Positions 50,276 through 59,559 of a DNA stretch of 64,000 nt are shown here, in pieces. The DNA comes from Undibacterium sp. (lineage in GTDB: Bacteria; Pseudomonadota; Gammaproteobacteria; Burkholderiales; Burkholderiaceae_D). Positions within the stretch are counted from its first letter, which is position 1. Every line of letters begins with the position of its first letter. The stretch is taken from positions 92,822 through 156,821 of the forward strand of contig JAUSNO010000018.1 of the NCBI GenBank assembly GCA_030645915.1. Reading direction: 5' to 3'. The position numbers were made by a program, and so were the translations under genes. The notes below the pieces were generated by a model that worked only from the letters and a program-made list of their open reading frames with translations, made no database searches and was not told where the DNA came from.

Positions 50276-50869
50276 TTACAAACCCACATGCAAAAATTCC
50301 TGATCCTGCACCAACAGCGAAAGGCTAAGCTCCGACCAAACATTGCCATCGCTATCTCGATACTGAGCAACAACCCATGGTCTTTGGGTAGGCGCAAGAC
50401 TGCCTACTTCCGTTGAAGATTGCTGTTCCATTTTGCCTGAATCACGCAAACCAAGAACCTGAGAAACCAACAGTCCGCTATTGAAGGCCAAACCGGATGC
50501 GAAAGCAACAATCCGGCAAGAGGACTCTTGCAAGGTTGACTCATTACCCTCAAAGCGCGATAAATCAATCACACTAGTAAGATTACCTCGGACGTTCGCC
50601 AGACCGAGATACCAATCTTTGGTCAGAGGTACCTTGGTCATGCTACCGGCACTGACAATTTCACCAGCCTCGCGCAAATCGACCAAGTAGCGGGAGCGGC
50701 CGATCATGACCCCTAACTGACTGACTGCAATTTGCGAGCCGCTTTGAGCAGCTTGCATCCGAGCCATTAATTGCGTCTGAAATTCGCGCAGACGCGTACG
50801 GCGTGCACCAGAATCTGATTTGGCGACTTTGAGTGTCGTCGTCGCGGTTTCGCTCGAAGATTGATTCAT
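50276..50869 (-). CDS. pilI: PilI, CheW-like coupling protein
   Basis: A 197-residue protein with a CheW domain (about residues 45-190): GVMIGRSRYLVDLREAGEIV, KVPLTKDWYLGLANVRGNLTSVIDLSRF (the conserved G-L-x-N-x-R-G core), SCRIVAFASG. The first 30 residues are a Ser/Thr/Lys-rich tail. It should link PilJ to ChpA. It follows pilH by 12 bases. Confidence 0.94.
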   Translation of the reverse strand: MNQSSSETATTTLKVAKSDSGARRTRLREFQTQLMARMQAAQSGSQIAVSQLGVMIGRSRYLVDLREAGEIVSAGSMTKVPLTKDWYLGLANVRGNLTSVIDLSRFEGNESTLQESSCRIVAFASGLAFNSGLLVSQVLGLRDSGKMEQQSSTEVGSLAPTQRPWVVAQYRDSDGNVWSELSLSLLVQDQEFLHVGL

Positions 50870-50881
50870 AACTCGATCTGA

Positions 50882-51247
50882 TTAACTCAAAGCAGCAATT
50901 TTTGCCAGCAATTCTTGCGGATCTATTGGTTTAACTAAGTAGTCGCGTGCGCCCTGACGAAGTCCCCAGATCCTGTCTGTTTCCTGGTTCTTACTGGTAC
51001 ATATAATGACAGGTACATCCTGAGTCTCAGGATCACGAGCAATTGCACGGGTTATTTGAAAACCATTTTGACCTGGCATGACGACATCCATCAGTATCAA
51101 TTGCGGTTTATCGGCCTTAATTTTTATTAATGCTTCCTCACCATTTTCTGCTGTGGAAACTGAAAAACCATTTTTAACCAAAATATCAGTCAAAAAGTAA
51201 CGCTCAGTTGGAGAGTCATCAACAATTAAAATTTTCTGTATTGCCAT
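50882..51247 (-). CDS. pilH: PilH, receiver-only response regulator
   Basis: Start at ATG 51247 (MAIQKILIVDD), 121 residues. A complete receiver: IVDDSPTE, phosphorylation Asp in LILMDVVMPGQNG, Thr in VIICTSKN and Lys in DYLVKPIDP. In Pseudomonas PilH drains phosphate or drives the opposite polarity to PilG. It lies 28 bases after pilG. Confidence 0.94.
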   Translation of the reverse strand: MAIQKILIVDDSPTERYFLTDILVKNGFSVSTAENGEEALIKIKADKPQLILMDVVMPGQNGFQITRAIARDPETQDVPVIICTSKNQETDRIWGLRQGARDYLVKPIDPQELLAKIAALS

Positions 51248-51275
51248 TTTTCTTACCCTCAAAAATACCTTGAAA

Positions 51276-51677
51276 TCATTTGGATAGCGCTGAAGACGTA
51301 TAGTTACGTACAGTTCTGAGCAAGCTATCCTTAGTGAAAGGTTTGGTCAAATACTCATCCGACCCAACCATCGCTCCACGCGCCCGATCAAACAAACCAT
51401 CTTTCGATGACAACATGATCACCGGAGTATTGCGGAATTTAGCACTTTTTTTAATTAAAGCACAAGTCTGATAGCCATCTAGCCTTGGCATAAGGATGTC
51501 GCAAAAAATCAAATCTGGGTGAGAATCATTAATTTTGGCCAATGCATCAAAGCCATCTTCAGCCAAAACGACTTTATAGCCCACCTGTCCCAAAAAAATC
51601 TCAGCGGATCGACGAATCGTGCTGCTATCGTCAATAACCATAATTTTCAAGTTCTCATTGCCTGTCAAAGTTGACAT
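51276..51677 (-). CDS. pilG: PilG, receiver-only response regulator
   Basis: A 133-residue receiver that starts the pilG-pilH-pilI-pilJ-chpA operon. The acidic pocket is VIDDSSTIRRSAEIFL; the phospho-Asp lies in LIFCDILMPRLDGYQTC, followed by VIMLSSKDG (Ser in the switch position) and YLTKPFTKDSLL. PilG activates pilus extension and adenylate cyclase in Pseudomonas. Its promoter should lie in 51678-51802. Confidence 0.94.
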   Translation of the reverse strand: MSTLTGNENLKIMVIDDSSTIRRSAEIFLGQVGYKVVLAEDGFDALAKINDSHPDLIFCDILMPRLDGYQTCALIKKSAKFRNTPVIMLSSKDGLFDRARGAMVGSDEYLTKPFTKDSLLRTVRNYTSSALSK

Positions 51678-51802
51678 AAAATTATCTCGGAATCGCTAGG
51701 TTAGAAGTCACGGTGGTAATGTAACAAAGTTTGACGATCTTACGCCACTTTTTCCGTGAATAAACATTTTGGCACAACATAATCAGAACATGTGTATTAA
51801 TT

Positions 51803-51997
51803 TTAAATCGCAAGCATCTCAAAATCATCTTTCCTCGCACCACATTCGGGGCAAGTCCAGTTCATGGGAACATCGGCCCAGCGTGTTCCTGCCGGGATGC
51901 CCTCATCCGGCAAACCATTTTCCTCTTCATAGATCCAACCACATATAAGACACATCCACGTTTTAAATTCTTCAGTTGCTGCTTGCGTAACACTCAC
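51803..51997 (-). CDS. Rubredoxin
   Basis: A 64-residue small iron protein. The Fe(SCys)4 site is MCLICGWIYEEENGLPDEG and WTCPECGARKDDFE: two CxxC pairs with the usual spacing and the conserved aromatic residues. A 12-residue N-terminal extension precedes it. It transfers electrons, and partners in other bacteria include alkane hydroxylase or superoxide reductase; none is nearby. It precedes pilG on the same strand and is divergent from thiD. Confidence 0.95.
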   Translation of the reverse strand: MSVTQAATEEFKTWMCLICGWIYEEENGLPDEGIPAGTRWADVPMNWTCPECGARKDDFEMLAI

Positions 51998-52150
51998 GAC
52001 TAAAACCCCTCAATCAAGTAAAATGTTTGAACTGCACTAAAACTTCATGACACTGGCATTTTTCTCAAAATCTATTCACAAAGAAAAAATACATTTGAAT
52101 GTCCGCACGCAGTCCTTCTCACAAAAACACACTATATTAATCTACCGACC

Positions 52151-52975
52151 GTGCAAAACCAACTATCTCCCCTTATTTTAACTTTTGGAGCAGCAGACCC
52201 TATTGGTGCGATTGGAGTGCATGCAGATATGGCTACATTTGCGGCGATGGGCTGTCATGGATTACCCATTCTTACTTCGATCTTAGTGGGTGACACTTCG
52301 CAAGTTGATGACATCCATCCAATAGAAGCTGAACTTGTTTCGGATCAGGCAAGAACCATACTAGAGGACATGCAGGTAGCAGCATGTAAAGTGGGATTCG
52401 TGGGCAGTATTGAAAATGTCACCGTTATAGCAGAAATTATCTCGGATTATCCTGAGTTACACCTTGTACTTGATCCATTTAATTCCTCGATACCGGACCT
52501 CGACTCAGAGGCAGAAGACTTATTACTTTCGATTTCCGAATTACTTATTCCGCAAACCACATTATTATTAATCTCGACATTGGAGTTGTCACGACTTTCT
52601 GAAACCTGGAAAGATTCTGGTGCACCAGAGGAACCCAATGACATGGCGACTGATGCAATGGCTTTAATTGAGTCTGGCTGTGAGTTTGTATTGGTTACCG
52701 GCGCGATCGGCACGGACAATGCAATCACCAACGTCTTGTTTGACAGCTCCGGAATTGTGCGCACTGACGAATGGCAGCGCATTCAAGGTTCGCATCTTGG
52801 TGCAAGCAGCACCTTATCTGCGGCAATTGCTGCGATGTTGGCGAACGGACTCGATGTCCCCGAAGCGGTAATGGAAGCACAAGAATTTACATTTGCATCT
52901 ATCAGGCACGCTCAGCGCCTGGGAATGGGCAAACTCATTCCTGATCGATATTTTTGGGCGAAAGAAGTCGAATAA
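52151..52975 (+). CDS. ThiD-like ribokinase-fold protein without catalytic Cys
   Basis: A 274-residue PfkB/ribokinase-fold protein, GTG start. It resembles hydroxymethylpyrimidine(-phosphate) kinase ThiD: LILTFGAADPIGAIGVHADMATF (family AGSDPSGGAGIQADLKTF), ACKVGFVG, VLDPF, and GSHLGASSTLSAAIAAMLA. The anion-hole GTGC with the catalytic Cys reads GASS (Ser220), and the substrate-side GGAG reads GAIG. It therefore may not be a true HMP-P kinase. I recall similar divergent copies beside hemL in Oxalobacteraceae, so it seems a conserved paralogue. No other thiamine gene adjoins it. Confidence 0.82.
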   Translation: MQNQLSPLILTFGAADPIGAIGVHADMATFAAMGCHGLPILTSILVGDTSQVDDIHPIEAELVSDQARTILEDMQVAACKVGFVGSIENVTVIAEIISDYPELHLVLDPFNSSIPDLDSEAEDLLLSISELLIPQTTLLLISTLELSRLSETWKDSGAPEEPNDMATDAMALIESGCEFVLVTGAIGTDNAITNVLFDSSGIVRTDEWQRIQGSHLGASSTLSAAIAAMLANGLDVPEAVMEAQEFTFASIRHAQRLGMGKLIPDRYFWAKEVE

Positions 52976-53039
52976 CGCATTCTTATACTTTGTAAGCGAT
53001 TTATTTTGCTCGACAAACTCCTCTTAATTTTCACTATTA

Positions 53040-54341
53040 ATGACCAAAATTCAAATGACGAATAAAAATGAAAGCTTGTTTCTACGAGCACAAAAAACCA
53101 CTCCTGGCGGAGTTAATTCTCCAGTACGGGCTTTCCGTTCCGTAGGTGGAACACCACGTTTTATCAAACGTGCTGAAGGCGCTTATTTTTGGGATGCCGA
53201 AGACACTCGCTATATTGACTATATTGGCTCCTGGGGACCGGCTATTGTCGGGCATACGCACCCCACAGTTGTGAAAGCGGTGCAAGACGCAGCGGCACGA
53301 GGACTGAGCTTCGGCGCCCCCACCGAGGGCGAAATTGAGATGGCAGAAGAAATCTGCAAACTGGTCCCCTCTATTGAACAAGTGCGATTGGTATCAAGTG
53401 GAACAGAAGCCACGATGAGTGCGCTTAGACTTGCACGCGGCGCCACCAACCGAGACAAGATTATCAAGTTCGAGGGCTGCTATCACGGCCATGCAGACTC
53501 TTTATTGGTGAAAGCCGGCAGCGGTTTGCTGACGTTTGGCAACCCTACTTCTGCCGGCGTTCCAGAAGACTTTACCAAACATACTTTGGTGCTCGACTAC
53601 AACAACAGTCAACAACTGGAAGATGCATTTGAGAAGTATGGACAGGAAATTGCGTGTGTCATCGTTGAGCCTGTTGCTGGCAATATGAATTTAATTAAGG
53701 CAACACCCGAATTTTTACAAACCATGCGCCGCGTATGCACCAAATATGGCAGCGTATTAATTTTTGACGAAGTAATGTGCGGTTTCCGGGTGGCGCTGGG
53801 TGGCGCACAGGAACTCTATAACATTCAACCAGATATTACCGCACTGGGGAAAGTCATCGGCGGCGGATTGCCGGTAGCCGCATTTGGTGGTCGCGCTGAT
53901 CTGATGCAACACATGGCGCCGATAGGTAAGGTTTACCAAGCAGGAACCTTATCTGGCAATCCCGTTGCGGTTGCGGCAGGACTAAGTACCTTGAAATTAA
54001 TTCAAGAACCTGATTTTTATACGAAATTATCATCACAGACCAACAAACTTGCGACAGGCCTGACAGCCGCGGCAAACAAGGCAGGGGTGACTTTTTGCGC
54101 CGACTCTATAGGTGGCATGTTTGGCCTGTATTTTGCGAAAGAAGTCCCATCAACGTTCACACAAATGATGGCTTCGGATACCGCCAAATTTAACCGTTTT
54201 TTCCATCTGATGCTGGATGCCGGCGTGTATTTGGCCCCCTCTGCATTTGAAGCGGGATTTGTATCCGCCCAGCATGATGACGAAGTGATTGATGCCACAA
54301 TCAAGGCAGCAGAAATCGCCTTCACACAATTATCAGTGTAG
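53040..54341 (+). CDS. hemL: Glutamate-1-semialdehyde 2,1-aminomutase
   Basis: A 433-residue PLP enzyme converting glutamate-1-semialdehyde into 5-aminolevulinate for heme synthesis. The N-terminal [19 protein letters not shown], the PLP-binding [19 protein letters not shown], and the Schiff-base Lys in [18 protein letters not shown] are intact. A second ATG five codons in is also possible. It lies 64 bases downstream of the ThiD-like gene on the same strand. Confidence 0.97.
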   Translation: MTKIQMTNKNESLFLRAQKTTPGGVNSPVRAFRSVGGTPRFIKRAEGAYFWDAEDTRYIDYIGSWGPAIVGHTHPTVVKAVQDAAARGLSFGAPTEGEIEMAEEICKLVPSIEQVRLVSSGTEATMSALRLARGATNRDKIIKFEGCYHGHADSLLVKAGSGLLTFGNPTSAGVPEDFTKHTLVLDYNNSQQLEDAFEKYGQEIACVIVEPVAGNMNLIKATPEFLQTMRRVCTKYGSVLIFDEVMCGFRVALGGAQELYNIQPDITALGKVIGGGLPVAAFGGRADLMQHMAPIGKVYQAGTLSGNPVAVAAGLSTLKLIQEPDFYTKLSSQTNKLATGLTAAANKAGVTFCADSIGGMFGLYFAKEVPSTFTQMMASDTAKFNRFFHLMLDAGVYLAPSAFEAGFVSAQHDDEVIDATIKAAEIAFTQLSV

Positions 54342-54511
54342 ACAAAACATCCATGTTTAGCGTGACGGAAAAGCATGTTACATTTCCACAAGGAAATTTA
54401 AACATGTTTTTTTGTTAGTTATTGTTATTTAACCGCATGGATACTTGCAGCGCTGCATGGCCATCTGTTAAGTTTCGTTTCACTTATTGTTTAACTATTT
54501 TTACTGGTCAT

Positions 54512-56377
54512 ATGCGCATGCAATTAAGAAAATTAAGCTTTTGGATAGGTCTTACATTATTGCCGTTATGTGCTGGTGCGCAGGTTCAGACACTCAGAGA
54601 CTCAACTCAACAGGCGATTTTATCGAATCCGGAAGTGCTCGCTCGTTGGCACAATTTTCAGGCGGCTGGTTCTGAACGTGATGTTGCCACCGGGGCGTAT
54701 CTGCCGAATGTCACCCTTACTGCCGGTGCGGGGCGGGATCAAAATGAAAACAGGTTAGGAAAATCTGATTTCAACCGCAACTCCACAAGCTTAAGTCTCA
54801 ATCAAATGCTGTACGACGGTTTTTCGACACGCAATGAAGTCAGGCGTCTTGATCACACTCGCCTTGTCAGACTATTTGAGCTTTACGACGCTTCTGAAAA
54901 TATCGCATTGGAAGTTGTACGTGCTTATGCTGACCTCCTGCGCTATCGTAAATTGGTCACGCTGGCAGAAGACAACTATGTACGGCACCGTACCGTCTTT
55001 GAACAAATTCAGCGCAAAGCCAAAGCGGGTGTCGGACGGCGCGTAGATCTGGAGCAAATCTCCGGTCGCGTTGCTTTGGCCGAAGCCAATCTCTTGACTG
55101 AAACGTCTAATTTGCACGACGTCAGTGCGCGTTTCCAGCGTTTGGTCGGGACAGCGCCAAACCAAAATTTAGAAAATCCTGCACCGCTGATCAAGGACTT
55201 GCCTTCCGATATCAAAACTGCGCTCACCACCGCAAATAAAAAACACCCCACGCTTTTAGCGGCGATAGAAAATATCCGTTCAGTTGAAAGTTCGGTCAAT
55301 GCGCGTAGATCTGCCTATCAACCACGCCTCGACTTTAGGGCCCGTGCAGAACGCGGCAACAACATAGACAGCATTGTCGGACGAACAAATAACAATACTG
55401 CTGAAGTCGTCATGTCCTGGAATCTGTTTAACGGAGGCAGTGACAATGCGCGTATTCGTCAGTCTGCAGACTTGCTAAATCTGGCGCGTGATCAAAGGGA
55501 CAAGGCTTGCAGAGATATACGTCAGACTTTATCGATTGCTTACAACGACACCCGCAAATTGACAGAGCAGTTGACTTACCTGGATCAACATCAACTATCC
55601 ATCGAAAAAGCCCGCGATGCTTACCGTCAACAGTTCGATATTGGTCAACGTTCTTTGCTCGATTTGCTGGATACTGAAAATGAACTATTTCAGGCCAAGC
55701 GTGCGTTTAGCAACTCTGAATACGATTTATTGCTAGCCTACGCCAGAACCCATGCTGGCATGGGCACCTTGTATAGCGCGTTAGGTCTGGCGCGGCAAGA
55801 TGTTGGCAATGTCATGGATCAAAATTCACAAGATGACGATGCGGATCTTGCGCAAAACTGCCCGTTAGAAGCGCCCCAATTATATTTGGTCAATAAAGAA
55901 GCATTAAATGCCCGTGCAGCCGAAATATTAAGTGCATCGGCCGCTCAGGCAACAACATCGGTGTCGACTCAAGCAATTGCGACGCCCGTTATCACATCGC
56001 CGGATCTAAGCACAAACGATGCAACGGCAGTATCACGCACAGCGGTACTTACTGCGTTAAAAGGATGGCGAGATACCTGGATCAGCATGAAACCTGAAGC
56101 TTATTTTGAGTTCTATGCAAAGAAATATACTTCTCGCGAATCCTGGAAAGCCGCGCGCAAGGCGAGACTGCTAGGCGCCCAAAAGATCATCCTGGAATTA
56201 AGTGACATAAAAATCGTCATGCAAGATGCAAAGCATGCGACCAGTAGTTTTCAACAAGATTATCGTTCGTCGAGTTATCAGGACGTTTTGCAAAAAACCT
56301 TGCGTTGGGAAGAATTTGGTGGAAAATGGCAAATCGTCAATGAAACGGTTGACGTTCCACCGCATGCCAAGCAGTGA
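54512..56377 (+). CDS. TolC-like type I secretion outer-membrane channel with extra C-terminal domain
   Basis: Start at ATG 54512 (an ATG two codons on is equally possible); 621 residues with a signal peptide (SFWIGLTLLPLCAGAQVQ). Two OEP repeats follow: SNPEVLARWHNFQAAGSERD...YLPNVTLTAGAGRDQNENR and YQPRLDFRARAERGNN..., the second ending with SLLDLLDTENELFQAKRAFSNSEYDLLLAYARTHAGMG, the TolC signature. From about residue 515 an extra domain begins (LKGWRDTWISMKPEAYFEFYAKKYTS ... GGKWQIVNE), like SnoaL/NTF2-type domains of cell-envelope proteins. It should export and hold the convergent adhesin. It is followed by an intrinsic terminator. Confidence 0.93.
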   Translation: MRMQLRKLSFWIGLTLLPLCAGAQVQTLRDSTQQAILSNPEVLARWHNFQAAGSERDVATGAYLPNVTLTAGAGRDQNENRLGKSDFNRNSTSLSLNQMLYDGFSTRNEVRRLDHTRLVRLFELYDASENIALEVVRAYADLLRYRKLVTLAEDNYVRHRTVFEQIQRKAKAGVGRRVDLEQISGRVALAEANLLTETSNLHDVSARFQRLVGTAPNQNLENPAPLIKDLPSDIKTALTTANKKHPTLLAAIENIRSVESSVNARRSAYQPRLDFRARAERGNNIDSIVGRTNNNTAEVVMSWNLFNGGSDNARIRQSADLLNLARDQRDKACRDIRQTLSIAYNDTRKLTEQLTYLDQHQLSIEKARDAYRQQFDIGQRSLLDLLDTENELFQAKRAFSNSEYDLLLAYARTHAGMGTLYSALGLARQDVGNVMDQNSQDDDADLAQNCPLEAPQLYLVNKEALNARAAEILSASAAQATTSVSTQAIATPVITSPDLSTNDATAVSRTAVLTALKGWRDTWISMKPEAYFEFYAKKYTSRESWKAARKARLLGAQKIILELSDIKIVMQDAKHATSSFQQDYRSSSYQDVLQKTLRWEEFGGKWQIVNETVDVPPHAKQ

Positions 56378-56402
56378 TAATGCCTAATCTTGCTTAGTCT
56401 TA

Positions 56403-56442
56403 AAAATAACCCGTGCTCTCTCAAGGCCACGGGTATTTTTTT
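56403..56442 (+). terminator. Intrinsic terminator after the TolC-like gene
   Basis: The stem AAATAACCCGTG / CACGGGTATTTTTTT is followed by a run of seven T, 26 bases past the stop. The downstream lapG is therefore probably expressed from its own promoter in 56443-56635. Confidence 0.85.
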
Positions 56443-56635
56443 GCCCCATCGATTGTCACTCTCCAAGAGTAAAAAATTAACCTGCGGTGACGAATATGGC
56501 AGAGTAAAGTTGCACTGAAGCAGTGAAATTGAATTGAGAATGATATATAGTGGAATGCAGATTTATGTCTGTTCAATTAAACAATTTGCTTTTTCCCCTC
56601 TCTTTTTCATCGCACCTTCATTGTGAAAATTTGAT

Positions 56636-57316
56636 TTGCTGACACGACCGCGCCTATCCAAAGGAATCCTCAAGTTAGCATTCATGGTGCTAGCGACCGT
56701 TGTGCTCATTCCCGGAAACGCGCTCGACATGAGTCGACTTCAATTGACGTTTCGCACCATGGGCGGAAATCAACCCTCATTTTCAGAGTGGAATTTGATG
56801 ATGCAAACCTATATGGAGGCGCCGATTGAGACCCGCCTGCAAAAAGTAAATGACTTCTTCAATCAAAAAATCATCTACTTTGAAGACCAGGAAATCTGGG
56901 GGCAATCAGATTACTGGGCGACCCCTATGGAAAGTCTGTCAAAAGGAAAAGGGGATTGTGAAGACTACGTCATCGCAAAATACTTTGCCCTACGGAACAT
57001 GAATGTTCCCGACAATCAGCTAAGGCTCATTTACGTCAAGGCGCGCATTGGCGGGCCGAACAGCACTCTCGTGCAAGCGCATATGGTACTTGCCTACTAT
57101 GCGTCTGCCGACGCTGAACCTCTGGTACTGGACAACTTGATTTCAGATATTCGACCGGCATCACGACGTACAGATTTGTTCCCGATTTTTAGTTTTAATC
57201 GCCAGGGCGTGTTTGCCGGAGCTGCCCCTAATGCCGTACTTGGGCCTGGTGGCACAAGCAGGCTGTCACGCTGGCAAGACCTGCTGGAACGCACTCGTCG
57301 CGAGGGTTTTGAATAA
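56636..57316 (+). CDS. lapG: LapG-type periplasmic transglutaminase-like cysteine protease
   Basis: A 226-residue protein with a signal peptide (ILKLAFMVLATVVLIPGNAL). The only start giving a whole signal is TTG at 56636; no strong ribosome-binding site was seen. The catalytic triad is Cys108 in KGKGDCEDYVIAKYFALR, His149 in QAHMVLAYY and Asp166 in PLVLDNLIS; D107 and E109 around Cys match the Ca2+ site of Pseudomonas LapG. LapG cuts the N-terminus of a LapA-type adhesin to release it from the cell. It lies 76 bases before the lapD start. Confidence 0.94.
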   Translation: MLTRPRLSKGILKLAFMVLATVVLIPGNALDMSRLQLTFRTMGGNQPSFSEWNLMMQTYMEAPIETRLQKVNDFFNQKIIYFEDQEIWGQSDYWATPMESLSKGKGDCEDYVIAKYFALRNMNVPDNQLRLIYVKARIGGPNSTLVQAHMVLAYYASADAEPLVLDNLISDIRPASRRTDLFPIFSFNRQGVFAGAAPNAVLGPGGTSRLSRWQDLLERTRREGFE

Positions 57317-57392
57317 TGTGTTCAGATTCATTTCGCCTGCTAAATTCACACTCAAGCGCACTCAGAAATTTTTAAAAATAAAAGGAAGCATA

Positions 57393-59318
57393 ATGTCAAT
57401 GTACCGCCAACTATGGCTTGCCATCATCCTTAGCACCTTGCTGTCACTTATCGGCAGTCTGTTGGCCTCAACGCTCAGCTCAAGAACCTACCTCAAAGAA
57501 CAATTGAGAATGAAGAATGCGGACAACGCGACCGTTCTGGCATTGTCGTTGAGCCAGAAAAATATTGACCCCGTTGAGCTTGAACTGGTCATTGCGGCAC
57601 TCTTCGATGGCGGTCACTACGCATCGATTCAGGTCACTGATCCCGCCGGAAAAAAAATTATTGAACGCGTTGCGCCGCCTGAAAAAACTAGCGTTCCATC
57701 ATGGTTCATCAATGCGCTACCGATTTATTCCATGCCTGGCCAGGCGCAAATCAGCAGCGGCTGGAAGCAGCTTGGCAGCGTCTCTCTGGTGACACAAAGC
57801 GGATCAGCCTACCAAACCTTATGGGACTCAACGCGTGAGATGTTCGCCACACTTGCACTCTCAGGCTTGATTGCAGGCTACCTGGGTACGCTCATATTAC
57901 GTCGTTTAAAACGCCCTTTGCGCGCAGTGATTGAGCAGGCAAAAGGGATGAGCGAACGGCGCTTCATCGTCACGCCTGAACCCAAGGTGCCGGAACTACG
58001 ACAATTATCGACCGCCATGAATTCGACGGTCATTTTATTGAAATCGATGTTTGCCGAAGAAACGCTCAGGCTGGAATCGCTGCGCAAACAAGCCAATACA
58101 GACTCGGTCAGCGGGCTTGCCAATCGCAATCACTTCATGGCGCAATTACATGTAGCGGTAGATGAAGAAGATGCACCTTCCGGCAGCTTAATTATTCTGA
58201 GATTGTCCAATCTGGCGGATTTCAATCGCCAGTTAGGTCGAAATAAAGCAGACACTTTGTTGAAAAAAATTGGAAGCATCCTTTTATCACAGGAAACTCT
58301 GTCGTCAGATGGTTTTGCCGCCCGCCTCAACGGTACTGATTTTGCCCTGATGTTCAGGCGCTCTGAACCTGAAGCAATTGCACAATCATTGTTACACGCC
58401 ATCACCGCAGAGCTTGCCCAAATCGAGAATAATCCTGCCGCTGTCTTCATCGGTTTTGGCGAATTTGAATATGGTACTTCTCCGAGCGCCCTGTTATCGC
58501 AAGTCGATGCGGCGGTAGCCAGTGCAGAGACTGCTGGTGTCAGCGACATGCGGCGAGCCGCGCCATTGAATATTCAACATGCGCCAAGAAGCAGTGATGA
58601 ATGGGCCAGTTTAATTCATCGTGCCCTGGAGCAAAAATGGGTGAAGCTGGCCTTGTTCCCCGTCACTGATTTCAACGGAAAATTATTTCACCGTGAATCC
58701 GCGTTACGTCTGATGTTTGGTGGCGAATGGTTCCCTGCCGGGCGCTTCCTGCCGATCGCGGAACGCCTTGGCCTGACAGACAAACTCGACCTTGCCGCCA
58801 TATCGCTGGCGCTGGACGAATTGGGTCGCAATAGCGCACTTGAAGACGTGGCAGTTAACCTCTCTGCACAATCCATTCAGAATGCAGATTTCAGGGACCA
58901 GTTGCGCGCCTTGTTGCTGTCGCGCCCGGCAGTGAGCAAGCGCCTGTGGTTAGAGATACCGGAAAATGGCGCCTTCATCAACGTCGATGCATTCCGCGCT
59001 TTTCATCAGAATATCAGCGCTGCCGGATGCAAACTCGGACTGGAACATTTCGGCCGGCAATTTGAAAAAATGAGTCTTATTCATGACCTGAAATTAGACT
59101 ATGTCAAAGTCGATGGCGGCTTTATCCGTCATATCGAAATGGACGATGGCAACCAGGCTTTCGTCAAAGGAGTAGGAGTGATCATTCATCGTCTGGGCGC
59201 ATATATTTTTGCGGAAGGCGTCAATTCAGATGCCGAGCTGAAGACCTTGAATACCTTGGGGATCGATGGAGTTACGGGCCCTGCCGTCGGTAGGGCTTTC
59301 GATCTTGACGGTAAGTGA
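57393..59318 (+). CDS. lapD: LapD-type c-di-GMP receptor with degenerate GGDEF-EAL
   Basis: Start at ATG 57393 with AAGGAAG ribosome-binding site; 641 residues. A first helix (about residues 7-26), a periplasmic LapD/MoxY-type domain, a second helix (about 150-170), a HAMP-like segment, then GGDEF and EAL domains. GGDEF reads LNGTDF (near residue 311), and EAL reads ESA in HRESALRLMF, with the metal site EHFG instead of DDFG, so neither cyclase nor phosphodiesterase activity is expected. Trp124 in SGWKQLGSVSL sits where Pseudomonas LapD has W125, which plugs the LapG pocket. It should bind LapG when c-di-GMP is high. Confidence 0.95.
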   Translation: MSMYRQLWLAIILSTLLSLIGSLLASTLSSRTYLKEQLRMKNADNATVLALSLSQKNIDPVELELVIAALFDGGHYASIQVTDPAGKKIIERVAPPEKTSVPSWFINALPIYSMPGQAQISSGWKQLGSVSLVTQSGSAYQTLWDSTREMFATLALSGLIAGYLGTLILRRLKRPLRAVIEQAKGMSERRFIVTPEPKVPELRQLSTAMNSTVILLKSMFAEETLRLESLRKQANTDSVSGLANRNHFMAQLHVAVDEEDAPSGSLIILRLSNLADFNRQLGRNKADTLLKKIGSILLSQETLSSDGFAARLNGTDFALMFRRSEPEAIAQSLLHAITAELAQIENNPAAVFIGFGEFEYGTSPSALLSQVDAAVASAETAGVSDMRRAAPLNIQHAPRSSDEWASLIHRALEQKWVKLALFPVTDFNGKLFHRESALRLMFGGEWFPAGRFLPIAERLGLTDKLDLAAISLALDELGRNSALEDVAVNLSAQSIQNADFRDQLRALLLSRPAVSKRLWLEIPENGAFINVDAFRAFHQNISAAGCKLGLEHFGRQFEKMSLIHDLKLDYVKVDGGFIRHIEMDDGNQAFVKGVGVIIHRLGAYIFAEGVNSDAELKTLNTLGIDGVTGPAVGRAFDLDGK

Positions 59319-59362
59319 CCGCCTGTTGATGTAGCTTATTTCGATAAGAATTTCAATATACG

Positions 59363-59443
59363 GCAGGCCCACCACGCAATCCCCATGCGGCCTGCAGGCC
59401 AGATAGGCTGCAAAGGCGCATGGGGATTGCGTGGTGGGCCTGC
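59363..59443. repeat. Long perfect-arm palindrome, REP-like copy D
   Basis: Perfect 27-bp arms 59363-59389 and 59417-59443 (left arm begins GCAGGCCCACCACGCAATCC) surround a 27-base centre that itself continues the stem with bulges. It is the best preserved member of the family also seen at 1090-1160, 10787-10851 and 16850-16915. It lies between convergent lapD and the adhesin gene. A smaller hairpin GGCCGTC-GCAA-GACGGCC follows at 59479-59496. Together they probably end transcription from both sides. Confidence 0.8.
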
Positions 59444-59559
59444 TCATTTTCATTTTTTGCTTGTGCTATTTGCTGATGGGCCGTCGCAAGACGGCCTACC
59501 CAGGCTGCTCTGTATGCGTAATGAGTTCTACGGCAGTGGAGAACCTGAGTTGCCAACCT

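Noticed and set aside
53757..54391. Minus-strand frames inside hemL
   Set aside because: hemL is intact with all catalytic motifs; the frames carry nothing recognisable.
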